A stretch of 7,630 bases of DNA, taken from the NCBI GenBank assembly GCA_964389095.1, contig CAYMEB010000230.1:1-7630 (forward strand), written 5' to 3'. This document shows, piece after piece, positions 1 through 6,318 of the stretch (its first letter is position 1; each line of letters opens with the position of its first letter). Made by a program: the position numbers and the translations under genes. The notes under the pieces were generated by a model. It made no database searches and had not been told where the DNA came from. It was given only the letters and a program-made list of their open reading frames with translations. This stretch comes from JABFRJ01 sp964389095 (GTDB taxonomy: Bacteria > Pseudomonadota > Alphaproteobacteria > Rhizobiales > Hyphomicrobiaceae).

Positions 1-45
1 GACACCCGCCAATGCGGCAGCGGCGTTGGGGTAGACTTTGTTCAT
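1..45 (-). CDS. 3-oxoacid CoA-transferase subunit A, N-terminal fragment (runs off the left edge)
   Basis: Read on the minus strand from an ATG at 45-43, the frame is open to the window edge and gives only 15 residues, MNKVYPNAAAALAGV. This matches the N-terminus I know from alphaproteobacterial succinyl-CoA:3-ketoacid CoA-transferase A subunits, which start MNKVY...AAAL and continue into a GGFGLCGIPE glycine loop that would lie outside the window. Such enzymes move CoA from succinyl-CoA to acetoacetate in ketone-body and short-chain acid use, and the B subunit gene normally follows. The ribosome binding site is weak: a GGGG run about 6-10 bases upstream. The assignment rests on a very short stretch, so the start is fairly safe but the product is only probable. 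Confidence 0.55.
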   Translation of the reverse strand, partial: MNKVYPNAAAALAGV

Positions 46-316
46 CTGCAGGCCCCGGCAAGTTGAGGGATCGGTAATGTCGGCGGCAGGTTGCGCCATG
101 CGGATGCGCCGACGATACGCGGGCTCATTTAACTCAAGGCCTAGGTCGCTGCAATGCACAACGGCGGACACCTCGCGGCAGACCTCGATCCCCGGCGCGG
201 CGCGCCGTCGTGCGCGCACCGTCGCCGACGGGCGCCGTTGCGACCCGCGCAGGTCCCCGGCCTCAAGTCCGGGGCTCGATCGGTGTCCCTCCTGCTTGCA
301 CGCGGCCCGCAATTCC
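46..316. other. Intergenic region with no gene seen
   Basis: This gap of about 270 bases lies between the end of the GST gene and the start of the CoA-transferase gene, both on the minus strand. Open frames cross it on both strands, but none starts with a recognisable ribosome site or gives a protein-like sequence; they are read-throughs of GC-rich DNA. It holds a hairpin at 255-274, a 10-base palindrome CGGCGCGCCG at 198-207, and one AT-richer patch at about 127-137 (CATTTAACTCA). That patch could belong to the promoter of the leftward CoA-transferase gene, but I cannot pick out a -35/-10 pair with proper spacing. Confidence 0.5.
255..274. terminator. GC hairpin downstream of the GST gene, possible terminator
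   Basis: CCCCGG at 255-260 is the exact reverse complement of CCGGGG at 269-274, with an 8-base loop. It lies 43 bases past the GST stop codon, so it would be transcribed at the 3' end of that message. There is no T-run after the stem on the minus strand, so this is not a classical intrinsic terminator. Stems of the form CCCCGG-CTTGA-CCGGGG are common between genes in alphaproteobacteria and may be dispersed palindromes instead. Confidence 0.3.
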
Positions 317-922
317 TCAGCTGGGCTTGGTCGCCGCGAAGGCCGGAACCGCTGCGGCGAAGCCGTCGAGCCAAGCGACCAGCTTGGGGTGCTTCGCCCG
401 CCAGCGGCCCTCGTGCCTGAAATCGAGGTAGCCCAATGCCGCGGCAAGGGTGATGTGGCCGTAGTCGGGCGCAACCGTCCAGCGCGGGGGTGCCTTCTCC
501 AGCTCGTCGAGTGCGCCGTCGATCTTGGCCTGCTGGCGATCGATCCAGGCCTGCACGTGCTTCTCCTCGGGGCGGAAGCGCTTTTCGTAGACGAGCAGCA
601 GGGCGGCATCGAGGATGCCGTCGGCGAGCGCGCCGAGGGTCAATGTGCGCCAGCGTTCGGGCCCGGAGCGCGGAAACAGGACCGGTCCGCTTCCTTCGCT
701 GTCGAGGTACTCGCAGATGACGTGACTGTCGAAGAGCGCCTGGCCGGAAGGCAGGATCAGGCATGGGATCTTGCCCAGCGGGTTTGCGCGGTTGAGTGCC
801 GGATCGCCCTTGTTGGTGTCGGTGACGACGATGTCGATGCGGTCGGTGAGGCCCTTGATCGCGGCCGTAATTTTGACCTTGCGTCCGTAAGGTGAGGCAG
901 GGGCGGATAGCAGCTTCATCAT
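317..922 (-). CDS. Glutathione S-transferase family protein, YibF-like
   Basis: A complete soluble protein of 201 residues, the usual length for the family. The N-terminal thioredoxin-fold half (about 1-78) shows SPYGRKV at 10-16, where Ser10 sits at the usual glutathione-activating position. It also has NPLGKIPCL at 48-55 with the conserved cis-proline Pro53, and FDSHVICEYL at 64-73, whose Asp-Ser binds the gamma-glutamyl group. The helical C-terminal half carries ALADGILDAALL (98-109), W126/RQ129-130/KI133-134 and ALGYLDFR (162-169). These match my memory of E. coli YibF, a GST homologue of uncertain substrate. Glutathione binding is well supported; the reaction is unknown. Two ATG codons stand in tandem (922-920 and 919-917), so the protein may start at residue 2. 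A GGGAA on the minus strand at 935-931 gives a fair ribosome site. It is divergent from the gene at 1050. Confidence 0.9.
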   Translation of the reverse strand: MMKLLSAPASPYGRKVKITAAIKGLTDRIDIVVTDTNKGDPALNRANPLGKIPCLILPSGQALFDSHVICEYLDSEGSGPVLFPRSGPERWRTLTLGALADGILDAALLLVYEKRFRPEEKHVQAWIDRQQAKIDGALDELEKAPPRWTVAPDYGHITLAAALGYLDFRHEGRWRAKHPKLVAWLDGFAAAVPAFAATKPS

Positions 923-1049
923 GACGGGGGTTCCCAGGTTGCGGCAACGAAATGGTGCGCGATCGGGCCGGTCTAGGCAACCGCCTTGAATTGGCCGATT
1001 GCCATGCTATTCGGGCGATGATGGTTGATGCTGTCGAATCGGAGGTCCG
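923..1049. promoter_or_regulatory. Divergent intergenic region between GST and the repeat protein
   Basis: These 127 bases separate two genes transcribed away from each other, so both promoters must lie here or reach into the neighbours. On the plus strand TTGAAT at 986-991 is a passable -35 box, and GCTATT at 1006-1011 is the nearest -10-like sequence, but the 14-base spacer is too short for a normal sigma-70 promoter. No clear operator was seen. A strong ribosome site, GGAGG at 1041-1045, serves the GTG start at 1050. Confidence 0.35.
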
Positions 1050-2090
1050 GTGACGGCCTGCACGGCAGGTGCGCGGCGCGGGTGTGCGGGCAGGCTCCTC
1101 GCCTTGTCGCTGGCGCTGTCGCTTGCCCTGACCGGGGCGGTCCCGTCTCCGGCCACGGGCCAGCAACCAGCGCCCCCGGCGCAGGTTGGCGGCTGGTCGC
1201 AGGGCACCGACGTTCGCATCCAGGCTCCACCGGCTCCCGGTCCCCGCGCGGCGCCGGCCACTCCCGGCGGCTCGCCCGCCAATACCACCGTGGTGCCGAG
1301 AGGCGGCGGCAACGGTGACGCCAGGGGGCAGACCCAGCTCACGCTCACCGCCGCCCTCATCGAGGAAGGCCAAGCCATCGAGAGCGGTCTCGTCTGGCGA
1401 ATCTTCCGGGAAAGAAATCCGGGCGACAATCAGCCCCGCCTGGTCTCCGAACACAAGGAGGCCGCGCCGGTGTTGCGGCTTGATCCGGGCGAGTATCTCG
1501 TCAACGTCGCCTTCGGCAGGGCGCACCTGACGCGCAAGGTCGCGGTTCGTGCCGGTCAGGCCGTCTCCGAGCGTTTCGTCCTCAATGCGGGCGGGCTGCG
1601 GATCAGCGTGCAGCTCGCCTCGGGCGAGCAACCGACCGACCGCCAGATCACGTACGATATCCTCTCGGACGAGCGTGATCAGTTCGGCGAGCGCACGAAG
1701 ATCATGACCAACGCCCGCCCCGGCCTCGTCATTCGCCTCAATGCCGGCATCTATCAGATCGTTTCTACCTATGGTGACGCGAACGCCGTCGTCCGCGCCG
1801 ACGTAGCCGTCGAGCCCGGCAAGCTGACCGATGCAACCGTCGTGCACAGCGCCGCGAGGGTGACATTCAAATTGGTGACGAGGCCCGGCGGCGAAGCGCT
1901 CGCCGAGGCGCAATGGCAGGTCGTGGGGGCCAACGGCGAGACCGTCAAGGACAGTGCCGGGGCGCTGCCCACCCACGTGCTGGCGGCTGGTACCTATGTC
2001 GTCAACGCCCGCTACGGCGGACAGGTGTTCAGCCGCCAGTTCACCGTCCGTGCGGGCGATGTGGCCGAGGTCGAGGTCGTGACACGCTGA
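1050..2090 (+). CDS. Exported protein of unknown function with three beta-rich repeats
   Basis: I do not recognise this 346-residue protein. The GTG start is chosen because GGAGG lies 4 bases before it and an in-frame stop (1026-1028) closes off anything further upstream. The N-terminus is a signal peptide: Arg9-Arg10, then a hydrophobic core LLALSLALSLALTGA at 16-30, with cleavage likely near 35-40. There is no lipobox, since Cys12 precedes the core. A low-complexity Pro/Gly/Ala linker fills about 38-93. Three diverged copies of one module follow, at about 96-178, 183-267 and 270-346. Each ends with a block like L-x-(P/A)-G-x-Y-x-V, then a glycine turn and V-x-(A/P)-G-x (LDPGEYLVNVAFG, LNAGIYQIVSTYG, LAAGTYVVNARYG). 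Such blocks suggest small beta-sandwich domains of the carboxypeptidase-regulatory or PEGA sort. It is presumably periplasmic or envelope-associated. It lies 107 bases upstream of ccmI on the same strand, but a link to cytochrome maturation is only inference. Confidence 0.8.
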   Translation: MTACTAGARRGCAGRLLALSLALSLALTGAVPSPATGQQPAPPAQVGGWSQGTDVRIQAPPAPGPRAAPATPGGSPANTTVVPRGGGNGDARGQTQLTLTAALIEEGQAIESGLVWRIFRERNPGDNQPRLVSEHKEAAPVLRLDPGEYLVNVAFGRAHLTRKVAVRAGQAVSERFVLNAGGLRISVQLASGEQPTDRQITYDILSDERDQFGERTKIMTNARPGLVIRLNAGIYQIVSTYGDANAVVRADVAVEPGKLTDATVVHSAARVTFKLVTRPGGEALAEAQWQVVGANGETVKDSAGALPTHVLAAGTYVVNARYGGQVFSRQFTVRAGDVAEVEVVTR

Positions 2091-2092
2091 CC

Positions 2093-2118
2093 CGCCCCCG
2101 GCCGGGCGCTTGCTTTCG
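2093..2118 (+). terminator. Weak hairpin just after the repeat-protein stop
   Basis: CGCCC at 2093-2097 pairs with GGGCG at 2104-2108 around a 6-base loop, starting 3 bases after the stop codon. CTTGCTTTCG follows, with some T but no true T-run. It could slow or end transcription before ccmI, which would make the ccm genes a separate unit. The stem is only 5 base pairs, so this is tentative. Confidence 0.25.
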
Positions 2119-2197
2119 CGCCTCCCGCTCCCTAATCCAGGGTATCGCCACGCGGCAGACGGCGGCCGGCGGGCATACCTAGGACGGCCCCTTCCGC

Positions 2198-3316
2198 ATG
2201 ATGCTCTGGCTCATGTTCGCACTCCTGACGGCAGCGGTACTCACCGTCGTGCTGCGGCCACTCTTCTCGGCCGGTCCGGCCGCGGAAACGATCGAGCGGC
2301 CGGCGCTCGCCGTCTACCGCCACCAGCTCGCCGAGATCGACGCCGACCTGGACCGGGGACTGATCAGCGCCGAAGAGGCCGAGTCGGCGCGGCGCGAGGT
2401 CTCCCGCAGGCTCCTCGCGACCGCGCAGACGGCGGACGAAACGCAGACCCGGGCCTGGGTCGAGCGCTCGGGACAGGCTGTCGCGCTTCTGGTGCCGGTG
2501 ATCGCGCTCGGCACCTATCTCGTACTGGGCTCGCCGGGCTTGCCCGGACGTCCTCATGCCGGTGCGTCCGGCTCGCTCGCCGAGGCGGGCATATCGGAAC
2601 TCGTGCGGCGCGTCGAACAGCGGCTCGCCACCCATCCGGAGGACGGCCAGGGTTGGGACGTGGTGGCGCCGGTCTATTTCCGCCTCCAGCGGTTCGACGA
2701 GGCGGCGGCGGCATTCTCGCGCGCGATTTCCATACTTGGCGAGACCTCCCAACGCCTCGCCGGTTTCGCCGAGGCGACCGTCATGGCGAACAACGGGATC
2801 GTCACGGAGCCGGCGCGGCTCGCCTACACCAAGCTTGCGCAGATGGAGCCGGAGCGGGTCGAGCCCAAGTTCTGGCTCGCGCTCGCCAAGGAGCAGGACG
2901 GCCGCCACGCCGACGCTGCTGCCGACTACCGTCGCATGCTGGTCTCGGCGCCTGCCGACGCGCCCTGGCGCGCCCTTGTCGAGGAGAGACTGGCCGCCGT
3001 CGATCCGACGTTCCGGAAGGAGGAGGCACCGCAGGCTCGTGGCCCGACGGAGGCCGACGCCCAGGCGGCCGCCGGCATGGCGCCGGAGGATCGCGCACGC
3101 ATGATCGGCCAGATGGTCGCCGGGCTCGCCGAGCGGCTGAAGACTGAAACGCAGGACGCCGCCGGCTGGCGACGCCTGGTTCAATCGTATGTCGTTCTGG
3201 GAGAGCGCGAGAAGGCCGTCGCCGCGCTGGGTGAGGCTCGGCGTCACCTGGCGGGCAACCCGTCTGCGCTCGAGGACCTCAAGCAACTCGCAACGGCACT
3301 GGGGCTCGGCTCATGA
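2198..3316 (+). CDS. ccmI: Cytochrome c maturation protein CcmI (CycH)
   Basis: This is the apocytochrome chaperone of System I cytochrome c maturation. It binds the C-terminal part of unfolded apocytochrome c in the periplasm and works with CcmF and CcmH. The 372-residue protein has the two-part layout of alphaproteobacterial CcmI. A first membrane helix at about 3-22 is followed by a cytoplasmic loop with a helical segment (YRHQLAEIDADLDRGLIS, 40-57, and on to about 73), then a second membrane helix at about 94-113. The periplasmic TPR-type region starts near 130: ISELVRRVEQRLATHPEDGQGW at 132-153, a repeat-like segment at about 205-250, and a C-terminal part (about 305-372) containing AGWRRLVQSYVVLGEREKA. 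Start choice: AGGA at 2181-2184 precedes ATG 2198 by 13 bases, a little far; the next codon is also ATG, so residue 2 could be the true start. The stop overlaps the ccmE start (ATGA), implying translational coupling. Confidence 0.93.
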   Translation: MMLWLMFALLTAAVLTVVLRPLFSAGPAAETIERPALAVYRHQLAEIDADLDRGLISAEEAESARREVSRRLLATAQTADETQTRAWVERSGQAVALLVPVIALGTYLVLGSPGLPGRPHAGASGSLAEAGISELVRRVEQRLATHPEDGQGWDVVAPVYFRLQRFDEAAAAFSRAISILGETSQRLAGFAEATVMANNGIVTEPARLAYTKLAQMEPERVEPKFWLALAKEQDGRHADAAADYRRMLVSAPADAPWRALVEERLAAVDPTFRKEEAPQARGPTEADAQAAAGMAPEDRARMIGQMVAGLAERLKTETQDAAGWRRLVQSYVVLGEREKAVAALGEARRHLAGNPSALEDLKQLATALGLGS

Positions 3317-3762
3317 CACGCAAGCAGCGGCGCGGCGTGATGATCGGCGGCAGCGTCGCCGTGCTTGCCTTGGCCACCATTCTTGTGCTGCTCGGCCTCA
3401 GCCGTCATATCGATGCTTTCTACACGCCGTCCGCAGTCCTGAAAGAGCAGGTCAAGCCGGGCACCGATTTCCGCCTGGGCGGCTTGGTTCAGGAAGGCTC
3501 GGTGCGCCGCGGCGAGGGGCTTTCTGTCGGTTTCGCCATCACGGATACGCAGCACACGATTCCGGTCACCTACGCAGGCATTCTTCCCGATCTTTTCCGC
3601 GAAGGGCAGGGCGTGATCGCCTACGGCCGCCTCGACGGGACTGGGCGGTTCGTGGCCGCATCGGTTCTGGCGAAGCACGACGAGACGTACATGCCGCCCG
3701 AGGTCGCCAAGTCCCTCAAAGAGCAGGGTGTGTGGCAGGGCGAACCGTCCAAGAAGAAATGA
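3313..3762 (+). CDS. ccmE: Periplasmic heme chaperone CcmE (CycJ)
   Basis: CcmE receives heme from the CcmABCD export complex, holds it through a covalent bond to one histidine, and hands it to CcmF. The protein has 149 residues, normal for the family. A short basic N-terminus (TRKQRR) precedes a single membrane anchor at about 9-29, followed by a periplasmic OB-fold domain: FRLGGLVQEGSV at 53-64, VTYAGILPDLFREGQGV at 85-101. The heme-binding motif is VLAKHDETYMPPEV at 118-131, with His122 as the covalent heme ligand and Tyr126 four residues later, matching His130 and Tyr134 of E. coli CcmE. The C-terminal tail is charged and probably flexible. The start codon overlaps the ccmI stop by four bases (ATGA), and only a weak GGGG at 3301-3304 could serve as its own ribosome site, so coupled translation is likely. 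Confidence 0.97.
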   Translation: MTRKQRRGVMIGGSVAVLALATILVLLGLSRHIDAFYTPSAVLKEQVKPGTDFRLGGLVQEGSVRRGEGLSVGFAITDTQHTIPVTYAGILPDLFREGQGVIAYGRLDGTGRFVAASVLAKHDETYMPPEVAKSLKEQGVWQGEPSKKK

Positions 3763-3772
3763 GAACCGCCCG

Positions 3773-5752
3773 ATGATCGTCGAGCTTGGACATTTCGCAC
3801 TCGTTCTGGCGACCGTGGTGGCGCTCCTCCAGACCGTGCTGCCGGCAGTGGGCGCTCATGTGCGCGAACCGCGCCTGATGGCGACGGCGGCGCCCGCGAG
3901 TCTTGTGCAGCTCATTCTGGTCCTGGCTGCGTTTCTGGCCCTGACCCACGCTTACGTGGTCTCGGATTTCTCGGTCGAAAACGTGTGGGCCAATTCGCAC
4001 TCGCTCAAACCGCTCGTCTATCGGATCTCGGGCGTGTGGGGAAACCACGAGGGGTCGATGCTGCTGTGGGTGCTGATCCTGGCCGTCTTCGGTGCCGGCG
4101 TCGCACTTTTCGGTGATAATCTTCCCAACTCGCTTCGTGCACGCGTCCTCGCGGTCCAGGGCTCGATCTCGCTCGCATTCCTCCTTTTCATCCTGGCCAC
4201 ATCCAATCCGTTCCTGCGGCTTGTGCCGGCGGCGGACGAGGGACGCGGCCTCAACCCGATTCTGCAGGATCCCGCTCTCGCTCTTCATCCCCCGTTCCTC
4301 TATGCCGGCTACGTCGGCTTCTCGATGGCGTTCTCCTTTGCGGTCGCAGCACTGCTCGAGGGCCGGATCGACGCGGCGTGGGCGCGCTGGGTGCGGCCGT
4401 GGACCCTGGCGGCCTGGATCTCGCTGACACTCGGCATCGCCATGGGATCGTGGTGGGCCTACTACGAACTGGGCTGGGGCGGCTGGTGGTTCTGGGACCC
4501 GGTCGAGAACGCCTCGTTCATGCCCTGGCTCGCCGGGACGGCGCTGCTGCACTCCGCGATCGTCATGGAAAAACGCGAAGCGTTGAAGGTCTGGACGATC
4601 CTGCTCGCCATCCTCACCTTCTCGTTGTCCCTGCTCGGCACCTTCCTGGTGCGCTCGGGGATCCTCACCTCGGTCCATGCCTTCGCCGTCGATCCCAAGC
4701 GCGGCGTGGTCGTCCTGGTCATCATGGCGCTGTTCGTCGGTGGTGCGCTGACGCTGTTTGCGATGCGTTCGGGCACGCTCCGCCAGGGCGGGCTCTTCGC
4801 GCCGATCAGCCGTGAAGGGAGCCTGGTTCTCAACAATGTGCTGCTGACTACGGCCTGTGCCACCGTCTTCGTCGGGACGCTCTATCCGCTGCTGCTCGAG
4901 AGCATCGACGGATCGAAGATTTCCGTGGGACCGCCGTACTTCAATGCCACCTTCGTTCCGCTGATGGTGCTTCTGCTGCTGGCCATGCCGTTCGGTCCGT
5001 TGCTGGCCTGGAAACGGGGCGATGTCGCCGGCGCGACGCAACGCCTCTACTGGGCCATGGTCGGAGCCGCTTTCATCGCTCTTTCGGCCTTCGCGCTTCA
5101 TCGTCGGGGCCCCTGGCTCGCTCCGATCATGCTCGGCGTTGCGACCTGGGTGATCCTGGGCGCCATAGCGGAGTGGGCGGAACGGATCCGCCTCTTTCGG
5201 GCGGATGCCTCCGAATTCTGGCGCCGCGCCCGCAACCTGCCGCGCTCGGCTTACGGCGCTCTTCTGGGACATCTGGGCGTCGGAGTGATGACCGCCGGTA
5301 TCGTCGCGACCAGCGCCTGGCAGATCGAGGTCGTATCCGCCATGAAGCCCGGCGAGCGCCTGACGGTTGCCGGCTTCGAGATCGAGTTCCGAGGCGTCGC
5401 CCCGCGCCGGGGTCCCAACTACCAGGAGACGTTCGCCCGCATTCCGGTTCGCTCGGACAGTCGGCTGGTGACGGAGATCGAGAGCGCGAAGCGCCTCTAC
5501 GATGCGCCGAAGCAGCCGACGACGGAAGCCGGCATCTATTCGGCCTGGACCGGCGATCTCTACGTCGTGCTCGGCGATGCGCTGCCCGACGGCGCCTTTG
5601 CCGTGCGCGCCTATTTCCATCCGCTCGTGCGCTGGATCTGGCTCGGAGCACTGATCATGTCGATCGGCGGGCTGCTGTCGTTGAGCGATCGCCGCCTGCG
5701 CATCGGTGCGCCACGCCGCGCGGCGGCGCGCCAGGCACAACCGGCGGAGTAG
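3773..5752 (+). CDS. ccmF: Heme lyase subunit CcmF (CycK)
   Basis: CcmF takes heme from holo-CcmE and, with CcmH and CcmI, attaches it to the CXXCH of apocytochrome c. The protein is 659 residues with about 15 hydrophobic segments, matching the family. The WWD heme-handling motif is WGGWWFWDPVENASFMPW at 235-252. Four conserved histidines are visible and match those of E. coli CcmF: His172 (LHPPFLY) and His302 (SVHAFA) flanking the WWD loop, and His260 (LLHSAI) and His500 (LLGHLG), the pair that binds the protein's own heme b. The CcmF-type periplasmic domain lies at about 515-615 before a last helix (about 618-637). I start at ATG 3773, giving MIVELGHFAL; an earlier in-frame ATG at 3728 lies inside ccmE and adds 15 residues of no family likeness. 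The gap after ccmE is 10 bases, with a weak GAGAA at 3761-3765. Confidence 0.97.
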   Translation: MIVELGHFALVLATVVALLQTVLPAVGAHVREPRLMATAAPASLVQLILVLAAFLALTHAYVVSDFSVENVWANSHSLKPLVYRISGVWGNHEGSMLLWVLILAVFGAGVALFGDNLPNSLRARVLAVQGSISLAFLLFILATSNPFLRLVPAADEGRGLNPILQDPALALHPPFLYAGYVGFSMAFSFAVAALLEGRIDAAWARWVRPWTLAAWISLTLGIAMGSWWAYYELGWGGWWFWDPVENASFMPWLAGTALLHSAIVMEKREALKVWTILLAILTFSLSLLGTFLVRSGILTSVHAFAVDPKRGVVVLVIMALFVGGALTLFAMRSGTLRQGGLFAPISREGSLVLNNVLLTTACATVFVGTLYPLLLESIDGSKISVGPPYFNATFVPLMVLLLLAMPFGPLLAWKRGDVAGATQRLYWAMVGAAFIALSAFALHRRGPWLAPIMLGVATWVILGAIAEWAERIRLFRADASEFWRRARNLPRSAYGALLGHLGVGVMTAGIVATSAWQIEVVSAMKPGERLTVAGFEIEFRGVAPRRGPNYQETFARIPVRSDSRLVTEIESAKRLYDAPKQPTTEAGIYSAWTGDLYVVLGDALPDGAFAVRAYFHPLVRWIWLGALIMSIGGLLSLSDRRLRIGAPRRAAARQAQPAE

Positions 5753-5755
5753 ACC

Positions 5756-6226
5756 GTGCAACGTGCCTCGAGTCACCTGAGCCGTTTCCTGGCCGCGCTC
5801 GCGCTGATGGCCGCATCCGCGGCCTTCGCCATCGAGCCGGGGGAACGCCTCGCCGACCCGAACCAGGAAGCCCGGGCCCGCAGCATCTCCGCTGTCCTGC
5901 GCTGCCTCGTGTGCCAGAACCAGTCGATCGACGACAGCAACGCGCCGCTCGCCCGCGATCTGCGCTTGCTGGTGCGCGAGCAGATCTCGGCCGGCCGCAG
6001 CGACCGGGAGGTGCTGGATTTCGTGGTCGCGCGGTATGGCGAGTTCGTGCTTCTGAGGCCGCCGTTCAACTGGCGGACACTGCTGTTGTGGGCGACCCCG
6101 TTGCTCGTACTGGCCGCCGCCGCGGCCATGGTCCTCGGCCGCGTGCGCGCGGTGCGGCCGAGCGAGCCGCCGCTGACCGACGACGAGCGGCGGCGCCTCG
6201 ATCGCCTTCTGAAGGATGGTTCCTGA
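5756..6226 (+). CDS. ccmH: Cytochrome c maturation thiol oxidoreductase CcmH (CycL)
   Basis: CcmH keeps the heme-binding cysteines of apocytochrome c reduced so that heme can be attached; it acts with CcmF and CcmI. The 156-residue protein is the short form without a fused CcmI part, as expected when ccmI is a separate gene. A signal peptide ends near Ala25 (AFA before IEPGE). The active-site motif LRCLVCQNQSI at 48-58 holds the Cys50/Cys53 pair within the family's three-helix domain. The signature SDREVLDFVVARYGEFVLL follows at 82-100, then a membrane helix at about 107-128 and a short cytoplasmic tail. The GTG start is 3 bases after the ccmF stop, with GGAG at 5746-5749 at good spacing; the first internal ATG would remove most of the signal peptide. 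No ccmG intervenes between ccmF and this gene. Confidence 0.96.
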   Translation: MQRASSHLSRFLAALALMAASAAFAIEPGERLADPNQEARARSISAVLRCLVCQNQSIDDSNAPLARDLRLLVREQISAGRSDREVLDFVVARYGEFVLLRPPFNWRTLLLWATPLLVLAAAAAMVLGRVRAVRPSEPPLTDDERRRLDRLLKDGS

Positions 6227-6318
6227 TCTCGTGATCGTCCCGGTCGCCGCGCTTGGCTTCCTGGGCGGCGTGAGGCATGGTGCGCCCGCCATCGCAGACC
6301 CAAAGGCCTCATCACACA

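Noticed and set aside
38..895. Plus-strand open frame of 285 codons at the left end
   Set aside because: It is antisense to the GST gene over most of its length and gives an Arg/Ala-rich sequence without domain features.
986..1011. Sigma-70 promoter for the repeat protein (TTGAAT ... GCTATT)
   Set aside because: The spacer is only 14 bases and the -10 match is poor, so I do not list it as a separate promoter.
141..1976. Open frame of 611 codons on the minus strand
   Set aside because: It spans the divergent region and runs antisense to the repeat protein and out of frame through the GST gene. Its translation is low-complexity and has no ribosome site; a GC artefact.
2110..3147. Plus-strand open frame of 345 codons overlapping ccmI
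   Set aside because: It is the second reading frame of ccmI; the ccmI frame carries clear membrane helices and TPR-like segments, while this one is Arg/Gly-rich noise.
2132..3286. Minus-strand open frame of 384 codons opposite ccmI
   Set aside because: Antisense shadow of a well-supported gene with no family likeness.
5900..5920. Cys-x-x-Cys motif that might suggest a c-type cytochrome
   Set aside because: The motif is RCLVCQNQ, with glutamine rather than histidine after the second cysteine; it is the CcmH thiol site, not a CXXCH heme site.
5173..6234. Plus-strand open frame of 353 codons spanning the ccmF-ccmH junction
   Set aside because: Out of frame with two genes whose active-site motifs are intact; the translation is Arg/Pro-rich.
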